Positions 6,465-11,136 of a stretch of 11,136 nucleotides of DNA are shown here, piece by piece. Position numbers and translations under genes: made by a program. Position 1 is the stretch's first letter; the number at the start of each line of letters is the position of its first letter. The notes under the pieces were generated by a model, which did no database searches, was not told the origin of the DNA, and saw nothing but the letters and a program-made list of their open reading frames with translations. The stretch is from Acidobacteriota bacterium (lineage in GTDB: Bacteria > Acidobacteriota > UBA6911 > RPQK01 > JADFOI01), in contig JACZQQ010000070.1 in the NCBI GenBank assembly GCA_022545645.1, forward strand, positions 1-11,136, written 5' to 3'.

Positions 6465-7190
6465 TCTCTGGTAGACAGTAGTGAGCATTGTGGCGGCTGC
6501 GGCGGAGTGGTCGAGAACGGAAAGAGGTCAGTTCGCTACTTGGTGGCGAGACCTGGAAGAAATGCAGTAAATGCCTTCAGTCTGTCCAATAGACGACAGA
6601 CAACGGGCAATTGACGACAGGGCTGTTGAGTACAATATGAATGGCCATAACCTGCCTCTCACCTCTTGTTGGGTAGTACATGGTTAGGGCCTGTTGGCTT
6701 TGTCCGGCTGCAGGCCCGCCCAACCCTTTTTATCAACTCTACCTCAGAAAGTAAACGCTCTTGTGACTCTCGACGTGAAGGCCGGATGAGCGAGTGAGGA
6801 TTTTTTTGCTAAACACGGAATCGGTCGATTTCAGCGTCTGTTCGGTCGCGGCCACGGGACAAAAAAGTAGAGTTCTTGGATGATGGGTTCTGTTACTGAT
6901 GAGTTCAGCTCTCCTTTTGGTTCACACTTCTCAGCCCTCGGTTGGATGGCGAGAGGCGATTCCGACCGGAGGGGGTGAGGGAGGAGTTCAGCAAAACACC
7001 TGGAACCGCATCTCGCATCGTAATTGAAGTATACAGGGAGCACTAGGGGCACTGGGAACTGTTAAAAGGTACTGTTTTTTTGGAAATTAGTGACAGGGGA
7101 GAAGACCGCTGACCGCAGTCAGCGGAAATTCCAAAACTCAAATCCCAAATTTCAAATCGACCTTGGAACCTGGAACGCGAGCGAAGCCCG
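6465..7190. other. Noncoding region with degenerate short repeats
   Basis: About 725 bases with no credible gene; a short minus-strand frame at 6831-7052 has no recognisable domain. Contents: GTAGACAGTAGTGAG just after the foldback element; a 13-base imperfect direct repeat, CAATnGACGACAG, at 6587-6599 and 6608-6620 (12 of 13 identical); T-runs near 6802 and 7074; an 8-bp hairpin at 7106-7125; degenerate CAAAT-type repeats at 7138-7157; and CCTTGGAA/CCTGGAA repeats at 7161-7175. Such low-complexity text resembles decaying intergenic repeats seen in many environmental genomes. No promoter could be assigned to a gene, since both flanking genes end toward this region. Confidence 0.55.
7106..7125. 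terminator. Hairpin downstream of TPR gene, weak terminator candidate
   Basis: CCGCTGAC-CGCA-GTCAGCGG forms a perfect 8-bp stem with a 4-base loop, about 65 bases beyond the stop of the minus-strand TPR gene. On that strand it is followed by TCTTCTCCCC rather than a run of T, so it is not a canonical intrinsic terminator. A second short hairpin (7177-7191, one G-U pair in RNA) begins in the stop codon itself and also lacks a T-run. Confidence 0.25.
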
Positions 7191-8798
7191 CTAGGGTCTT
7201 CTAACTTCAGATTGCTGTCTTCTCGTTTCTTCTTCTATGGCTTTCTCAATACTGGGGGTGTATTCCGGATCGATCAGGTGCATGCGCTCAATCAGGGCTT
7301 CGGCCAGCTGAGGGCGGCCCGCGCGCAGGGCTGCTCCCGTCAGTTCTTCCAAGCGAAAGAGCCCAGTGACCCAACCATCCAGGGTTTTGCTGGCGGCAAA
7401 CCTATCGGCCAGTTGGATCAGCTTTGCCTCAGCTTCTTCGGGATGATCACTCACAAGGGCCAGCTGAGCCTCAACGACGTCGACGGTTCTTTCCTGGTAG
7501 CGGTTTTGCAGTCTTTCGAAGATCGGATTAGCGGTGTCCCGTTTAAATTCTTCAAAGTAAGTCAGGAGGCGCTTTTGAGCCTCTCTGGCCTCTTCGATAC
7601 GGCCCAAGGCCAAGAGTGCCTCCGCCGCCCGAGCGGCTCCCGTGAGACGAGCCACGGCCAGGGGTCTGGTTTCAGCTTCCAGGGCGGCGCTCAGCGCCTC
7701 CTCGAAGCGACCTCTCATAAGGAGATAACCCAGCCAGGGATCAGTAAAGCGGCCATCCCGAAGGCTGCGCACTTCAAGGTGGAAGGCTTCCTCAAAGAGC
7801 TTGCCCACCTCTTCGTAGTTTCCCATACGCAGGTGAACGGCACCCATCACATGGATGTTGTGTCCGTGATGCCATTCTTCGATGGGAGCAACACCGGCGG
7901 CGAAGTATTCCCTCTGCAGACGATCGGCCTTCTCGAGTTGCTCCAGCGCTTCCGTCCACTTGCCCAACCGGGGCAGGACGTGGGCATACATATGCTGAGC
8001 GTGGGGGACCCTGAGGACCGCGTCCGCATATCTCTTGGCATGCTCGGCTGCCTTGTCATAGCGCCCCAAACTCTCATAGGAGTGGACCAGGTAATGGTGG
8101 GCACCAAAATGTTCGGGATCCCGTTTCAGGGCAGCGTCATAATAGGCTACGGAGGCGACTCGGCCTCCCTGGCCCCGACCTGACACACTTCTCTCGGAAG
8201 CATTCCCCCTCAATACCCAGGCATGGGCATCGTCCGGGTCCAGAACGATCAACTCATCGATGGCCTGTCGGTATTCCTGGAGTCTCTTGGTACGCTCCTG
8301 AGGAGGGGCGAAGACCCCATCGAGCTGTTGCTGGCCCAAAGCAATCCACTTGGCTTCTTTCTCCGTCACATTCCCCTGGGCGACCAACTCCGCGGCCTGT
8401 TTGTGGTGAAAGAATGCGTCCTTGTAGGCAGTGGCACCGGTGTAGGCTTTGGCCAGACCGAGGTGGGCCATGGCCAGTTGTGGGTCGTGGCGCAAGGCCT
8501 CGTGAAAGGAACGTGCTGCTTCCACCCAAACGTAAGAGTGCAGGTAGGCAAGGCCCTGATCGTAATAGGCCTGGGCCTCAGCCGAGTCCGTGCTCACCTT
8601 CTGGTGCATGTGACCGGCCCCGTCGGTGAGTGTTACCGGACGCTTCATGACCTCAGAAGAGGATGTCCTGGGGATGGATGCGATTTGTGAGGTGACGGTC
8701 GCATCCTGGGCCAGGGTGATCGAGAACGGTCCGATCAGAAAGATAACCAGCGCCGCAGTCAGCACAGCCGCCATTTGTTTGTCAGTTTTTGTACTCAT
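7191..8798 (-). CDS. Exported tetratricopeptide-repeat protein
   Basis: 535 residues from the ATG at 8798. The N-terminus MSTKTDKQMAAVLTAALVIF, continuing LIGPFSITLAQDA, is a signal peptide with likely cleavage near residue 30, so the protein acts outside the cytoplasm. After a spacer, HMHQKVSTDSAEAQAYYDQG (63-82) leads into TPR-like helix pairs. The clearest are YYDQGLAYLHSYVWVEAARS through DPQLAMAHLGLAKAY (78-119), the repeats around ALKRDPEHFGAHHYLVHSYE (223-242), and LPRLGKWTEALEQLEKA (275-291). Others lie at 317-340, 357-375 and 391-412. Histidines cluster at PHAQHMYAH (265-273) and EWHHGHNIHV (308-317), as in a family of TPR proteins seen in environmental bacteria. Its partner is unknown; TPRs usually scaffold protein complexes. 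An earlier in-frame start at 8861 is rejected because the Shine-Dalgarno sequence and signal peptide both point to 8798. Confidence 0.9.
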   Translation of the reverse strand: MSTKTDKQMAAVLTAALVIFLIGPFSITLAQDATVTSQIASIPRTSSSEVMKRPVTLTDGAGHMHQKVSTDSAEAQAYYDQGLAYLHSYVWVEAARSFHEALRHDPQLAMAHLGLAKAYTGATAYKDAFFHHKQAAELVAQGNVTEKEAKWIALGQQQLDGVFAPPQERTKRLQEYRQAIDELIVLDPDDAHAWVLRGNASERSVSGRGQGGRVASVAYYDAALKRDPEHFGAHHYLVHSYESLGRYDKAAEHAKRYADAVLRVPHAQHMYAHVLPRLGKWTEALEQLEKADRLQREYFAAGVAPIEEWHHGHNIHVMGAVHLRMGNYEEVGKLFEEAFHLEVRSLRDGRFTDPWLGYLLMRGRFEEALSAALEAETRPLAVARLTGAARAAEALLALGRIEEAREAQKRLLTYFEEFKRDTANPIFERLQNRYQERTVDVVEAQLALVSDHPEEAEAKLIQLADRFAASKTLDGWVTGLFRLEELTGAALRAGRPQLAEALIERMHLIDPEYTPSIEKAIEEETRRQQSEVRRP

Positions 8799-8913
8799 GA
8801 GACACGCTCCTTGCTTGTATCGAAATGAACCTGTCTGTAACCTTACTCCAGAGACGGCCAAAAGCCCTAACAGAAAGTCGGGATGCCGGATACGAGTCGC
8901 TCAGAACCGGACC
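8799..8913. promoter_or_regulatory. Divergent promoter region of TPR gene and metal-dependent hydrolase-like gene
   Basis: These 115 bases lie between two divergent starts and must hold the leaders, and probably the promoters, of both. Only the ribosome binding site for the TPR gene is clear. I found no convincing sigma-70 pair and no long dyad. Confidence 0.35.
8807..8812 (-). promoter_or_regulatory. Ribosome binding site of TPR gene
   Basis: On the minus strand AAGGAG lies 8 bases before the ATG at 8798. It decides the start in favour of 8798 over the upstream in-frame start at 8861. Confidence 0.8.
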
Positions 8914-9468
8914 ATGAATTCACCTACACATTTTCTCATGACCGCGGCCTTGCGCCAGGCACTGCCCAGAATTCCCATGGTTCGAAGTGCTGTTCTCATC
9001 GGTTCCATTGCCCCCGACATCCCTTTCTATTTACTGACGTTGGGTTCCTTTCTGTACTACCAAAATGTAGTGGGATGGCCTTCTAATGAAACCGCGCGAT
9101 ATATTTTCCGCACCCTCTACTTCGAAGATCCCGTGTGGATTGCTGCTTGTAACCTCCTGCACTCACCCGTCAGCCTGGCGGTTGGGTTGGGGGTTGCACG
9201 CCTGTTGAGGACACGCTGGAGGGACTTCTCCAATTGGATGCATTGGTTTTTGATGGCCTGCCTTTTGCACTCGTTGGTGGATATTGTCACCCATCATAAT
9301 GATGGCCCGGTTCTTTTCTGGCCCCTGAACTGGCATTTTCGCTTTCCTAGCCCCATCAGCTACTGGGATAATGCCCACTTTGGACGCCAGGTGGGTACCT
9401 TTGAATGGATTTTGGACCTGTCCCTGGTGGGCTACCTTATTTTCCACTGGAGGCGGTCTAAAGTGTGA
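8914..9468 (+). CDS. Membrane-associated metal-dependent hydrolase-like protein (YdjM/PF04307-like)
   Basis: 184 residues from the ATG at 8914. The start MNSPTHFLMTAAL and the segment VLIGSIAPDIPFYLL (27-41) match the beginning of small inner-membrane proteins annotated as metal-dependent hydrolases (YdjM-like). Candidate metal ligands are His6, Asp35, His83 (in LLHSP), His119 and Asp123 (LLHSLVDI) and His127/His128 (THHNDGP). The conserved end has WHFRFPSPISYWDNAHFGR (140-158). Hydrophobic stretches near 27-50, 84-98, 111-126 and 163-177 suggest several membrane-associated helices. The catalytic activity of this family is not established. The frame is open upstream to 8626, but that part overlaps the TPR gene on the other strand and lacks conservation. 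The Shine-Dalgarno sequence is weak. The SRPBCC gene follows 52 bases later on the same strand and may be cotranscribed. Confidence 0.8.
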   Translation: MNSPTHFLMTAALRQALPRIPMVRSAVLIGSIAPDIPFYLLTLGSFLYYQNVVGWPSNETARYIFRTLYFEDPVWIAACNLLHSPVSLAVGLGVARLLRTRWRDFSNWMHWFLMACLLHSLVDIVTHHNDGPVLFWPLNWHFRFPSPISYWDNAHFGRQVGTFEWILDLSLVGYLIFHWRRSKV

Positions 9469-9506
9469 ATTGAGGTTTGCCACTGATGCGAATGAACATG
9501 GATGAG

Positions 9507-9512
9507 AGGAGG
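9507..9512 (+). promoter_or_regulatory. Ribosome binding site of SRPBCC gene
   Basis: AGGAGG, within GAGAGGAGGAGAAC, lies 8 bases before the ATG at 9521. It is the strongest Shine-Dalgarno sequence in the window and fixes the start. Confidence 0.85.
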
Positions 9513-9520
9513 AGAACAAT

Positions 9521-9943
9521 ATGGGCTGTTACCATTCCGTGACCGTCAATGCACCCGTAGATAAGGTATGGGACACTTTGAGAAAGTTTCACGATTTTTC
9601 CTGGTGTCCCGATGTGATAACCCAACTTGAAGTCGTGGGAGATTCCGGAGGTACCGAAACGGGTGCCAAGCGGATCCTGAACGGTGCCTTCCACGAGACC
9701 CTGCTCACATTGGACGATGAAGAGCGCACTTTCAGCTACAGCATCGACGATGGTCCTGAGGCGGTTTCTAAAGACAATGTTCAGGGCTATATCGGGGAGG
9801 TCCGCGTCTTTCCGGTGACCGACAATGACTCCACTTTTGTTCTGTGGACTTCCCGTTGGGATTCCAGCGGTGGTGGAGTCCAGGAATTCTGTGATCCCAT
9901 TTACCGGGCTCTACTGGGCGCTCTCAAAAGTCACTTCGCCTGA
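9521..9943 (+). CDS. SRPBCC (polyketide cyclase/START-like) family protein
   Basis: 140-residue cytoplasmic protein, the usual length for a single SRPBCC domain. The start MGCYHSVTVNAPVDKVWDTL, then FHDFSWCP, is the typical first strand and helix (vnAPvekVWd...fd.w..w.P). It is followed by a GAKRIL strand, the hairpin LTLDDEERTFSYSI and the later strands YIGEVRVFPV and STFVLWTSRW. A C-terminal helix at about 119-139 (VQEFCDPIYRALLGALKSHF) closes the hydrophobic pocket. Members bind or convert small hydrophobic ligands, and many have no known substrate. Its last 13 bases overlap the 3' end of the convergent DinB-like gene. There is no signal peptide. The family call is good; the function is unknown. 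Confidence 0.85.
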   Translation: MGCYHSVTVNAPVDKVWDTLRKFHDFSWCPDVITQLEVVGDSGGTETGAKRILNGAFHETLLTLDDEERTFSYSIDDGPEAVSKDNVQGYIGEVRVFPVTDNDSTFVLWTSRWDSSGGGVQEFCDPIYRALLGALKSHFA

Positions 9944-10488
9944 TCGGCATTTCGCGCAAGGACTTTCTTTAGCTGGGTGAGGTGCTTGAGATCATGGTAT
10001 CCGGACATGCGAATCCGCTCATATAGGGTCATAGGACCAAAGCGGGGATGTACCCACCAGAGATTATTCAGAGGACGGGACCTGAGGGGCAGAAGCTTGA
10101 CTCGGGTTTCATCCCGGGCCTGACGAAGATCCACAAGAAGATCGGTAATGGAGAGACCGGGTGAGGGCTGGGTGGGTTCCGGCGCTGTACCCTTGCCTGA
10201 TTTCCCTGTATCGGCGGTATCCTCCAGCGAAAAAGGGCGCTCAGCCAACACCTCCTCCTGATTAAATTCTCCCTCGCGGTTGCTGGCGATTGACTCCAGG
10301 ATCTGCTGAGAAAGCCGCTGTTCGCTTAAAAGCAGGTGGTGAGCAATTTCCCCAATCGACCACGCCTCAGAGCTGGACTTGCTTTCAGACTCGGTCTGGG
10401 AGATTCCCTCAAGGAATGCCAGTACCTTTTCTCTGACTTCCTGTGCAAATTGTAGTGCTTGGTCGAACTCCTGCTCGGGGATTGCCAT
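9931..10488 (-). CDS. DinB-superfamily protein (putative metal-dependent four-helix bundle)
   Basis: 185 residues from the ATG at 10488; an in-frame GTG at 10500 would add four. Numbers here count from the GTG. SSEAWSIGEIAHHLLLSEQRL (43-63) carries His54/His55, and YHDLKHLTQLKKVL (168-181) carries His169 and His173. These match the three-histidine metal site of DinB_2-type proteins: a first histidine in helix 2 and HxxxH in the last helix. A Ser/Glu/Pro-rich insert (about 75-117) lies between. Relatives include thiol transferases (bacillithiol or mycothiol S-transferase type) and many proteins of unknown role. The stop lies inside the convergent SRPBCC gene (13-base overlap), so no terminator can lie between them. 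Neither start has a strong Shine-Dalgarno sequence. Confidence 0.83.
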   Translation of the reverse strand: MAIPEQEFDQALQFAQEVREKVLAFLEGISQTESESKSSSEAWSIGEIAHHLLLSEQRLSQQILESIASNREGEFNQEEVLAERPFSLEDTADTGKSGKGTAPEPTQPSPGLSITDLLVDLRQARDETRVKLLPLRSRPLNNLWWVHPRFGPMTLYERIRMSGYHDLKHLTQLKKVLARNADQAK

Positions 10489-10564
10489 AATCTTGAACAC
10501 TATCTTACCGAAAGCTGATTTCTCTGCATAGAAGAGAAGTTATGCCGGATAGAAGAGGAACCTT

Positions 10565-10580
10565 AGTGATGACCATCACT
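10565..10580. promoter_or_regulatory. Small dyad in divergent region, possible operator
   Basis: AGTGAT-GACC-ATCACT is a perfect 6-bp inverted repeat with a 4-base centre in the spacer between the DinB-like gene and the divergent membrane-protein gene. TTTTT follows at 10586-10590, so it could also be read as a weak hairpin terminator. No regulator is known for either neighbour. Confidence 0.22.
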
Positions 10581-10661
10581 GTAGATTTTTGTGAATGTTG
10601 CCAAAGTAGTGAATAAGAAAGACTCAACCAGTCTTACATCGGGTCCACATCGAGCGTCAAT

Positions 10662-11136
10662 ATGCGAAGCAGAGTCCTGGAAGTCATCGGTGGTATAGCA
10701 GTCGCGCTTGTCCTGGTGGGCATGGGGAGCAGCTATCTGCTGGCGAAATTTCTGATGGTGGCCCTGCCCGGCTTTGGAGATTCCGTCTATCGGGAGGCGA
10801 GCACAAGCCCGTATGACATGCACGCTCTGATCCGGATCACCATCTTTACGCTGATTCTGATAGTGGTCGTTTACTTCTTTCTCTGGACTGCCCACTACTT
10901 CCTCAGCAGGACGAGTTTCCTTAAGAGGATGAGTTTCAACGAGGTCCTGCGCACAGCCTTCCAATGTGCCAGTCATCACGCCTTGTTCAACCTTCTGGCG
11001 ATAGCCCTCCTTCTGGGCAGCCTGGTTCTGAATATGTGGGTCACTGCGATTCATGCCGTTACCCACTACTCTCTGAGTTCCATTGAAATTCTTGCACCTG
11101 AGATTCCAGAAGACACCCGTTTGCGCTTGAGAGTGG
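10662..11136 (+). CDS. Multi-pass membrane protein, 3'-truncated by window edge
   Basis: An uninterrupted frame runs from the ATG at 10662 to the end of the window (158 codons). A TAA at 10614-10616 closes it upstream. It starts MRSRVLEVIGGIAVALVLVG, a basic start followed by a hydrophobic helix (about 8-36). A loop with GFGDSVYREAS follows, then a second helix rich in I, L, V and F (about 58-83) and a third (about 105-130). It breaks off after PEDTRLRLRV. No domain is recognised: the visible part could be the membrane anchor of a larger sensor or transporter, or a small membrane protein. The Shine-Dalgarno sequence is weak, so the start is the first ATG after the stop rather than a proven one. 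The opposite strand has an open frame over 10563-11066, but its content is polar and low in complexity, so I prefer this strand. Confidence 0.65.
   Translation, partial: MRSRVLEVIGGIAVALVLVGMGSSYLLAKFLMVALPGFGDSVYREASTSPYDMHALIRITIFTLILIVVVYFFLWTAHYFLSRTSFLKRMSFNEVLRTAFQCASHHALFNLLAIALLLGSLVLNMWVTAIHAVTHYSLSSIEILAPEIPEDTRLRLRV

Noticed and set aside
6097..6488. Six overlapping open frames on both strands over the foldback element
   Set aside because: Near-palindromic DNA gives mirrored Arg-rich frames (MQGHRR on both strands). No conserved domain, and the structure explains them.
6500..6560. tRNA-like text GGAGTGGTCGAGAACGG
   Set aside because: It resembles the D-arm of a serine tRNA, but no anticodon arm, T-loop GTTCGA or acceptor stem pairing follows.
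6611..6644. TTGACG ... AATATG promoter-like pair
   Set aside because: Spacing is acceptable in one reading, but the boxes are weak and no plus-strand gene follows until 8914.
6831..7052. 73-codon minus-strand open frame in the noncoding stretch
   Set aside because: No recognisable domain, no Shine-Dalgarno sequence and low-complexity neighbours; could be a gene remnant but cannot be supported.
8626..8913. Upstream extension of the metal-dependent hydrolase-like gene
   Set aside because: It is antisense to the TPR gene start and its signal peptide; family conservation begins at MNSPTHF.
9473..9506. CACTGATGCGAATGAACATG-like spacer before the SRPBCC gene
   Set aside because: It resembles degenerate intergenic repeat text seen in many genomes, but a single copy here cannot be called a repeat.
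10563..11066. 167-codon minus-strand open frame
   Set aside because: Its protein is polar and Gln/His-rich without domains, while the opposite strand gives clear hydrophobic helices.

Overview
The window reads as part of a bacterial chromosome with moderate GC content. The organism makes coenzyme F420 and is probably diderm: there is a predicted lipoprotein serine hydrolase, an exported SPOR-domain protein and an exported TPR protein. Carboxypeptidase-regulatory-like, TPR, DinB and SRPBCC families together, with loose spacing and divergent or convergent gene pairs, fit Acidobacteriota or another uncultured environmental lineage. There is no rRNA, tRNA or phylogenetic marker here, so the phylum is a guess. 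I saw no phage genes, transposase, CRISPR array, tRNA or rRNA.

Region 1 (1-2152, plus strand) is a compact F420 block: cofD (5' end outside the window), cofC (ATGA overlap with cofD) and a single-domain cofE 10-16 bases after cofC. CofC makes the activated phospho-acid, CofD transfers it to the deazaflavin Fo, and CofE adds glutamates. The Fo synthase genes are not visible. Region 2 (2155-5076) holds a convergent gene for a tandem SagB-type nitroreductase-fold protein, ending 2 bases after cofE, and, divergent from it, a lipoprotein-like serine hydrolase of the class C beta-lactamase/EstB type.

Region 3 (5077-7190) is repeat-rich and gene-poor. Its one gene encodes an exported protein with a CarboxypepD_reg-like domain and a C-terminal SPOR domain. 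Upstream of it is a perfect 33-bp inverted repeat (5188-5282). At its stop codon sits a 268-bp foldback element (6192-6459) with 30-bp terminal inverted repeats, apparently flanked by a CTTAG target duplication that contains the stop codon. About 730 bases of noncoding DNA with short degenerate repeats and hairpins follow.

Region 4 (7191-11136) holds an exported TPR protein (minus), a divergent membrane-associated metal-dependent hydrolase-like protein, an SRPBCC protein, a DinB-like protein whose 3' end overlaps the SRPBCC gene by 13 bases, and the start of a multi-pass membrane protein cut by the window edge. The main points for follow-up are the foldback element placed on a stop codon, the perfect inverted repeat, and the tandem SagB-like protein with split motifs beside an F420 cluster that lacks a fused FbiB-type reductase domain.
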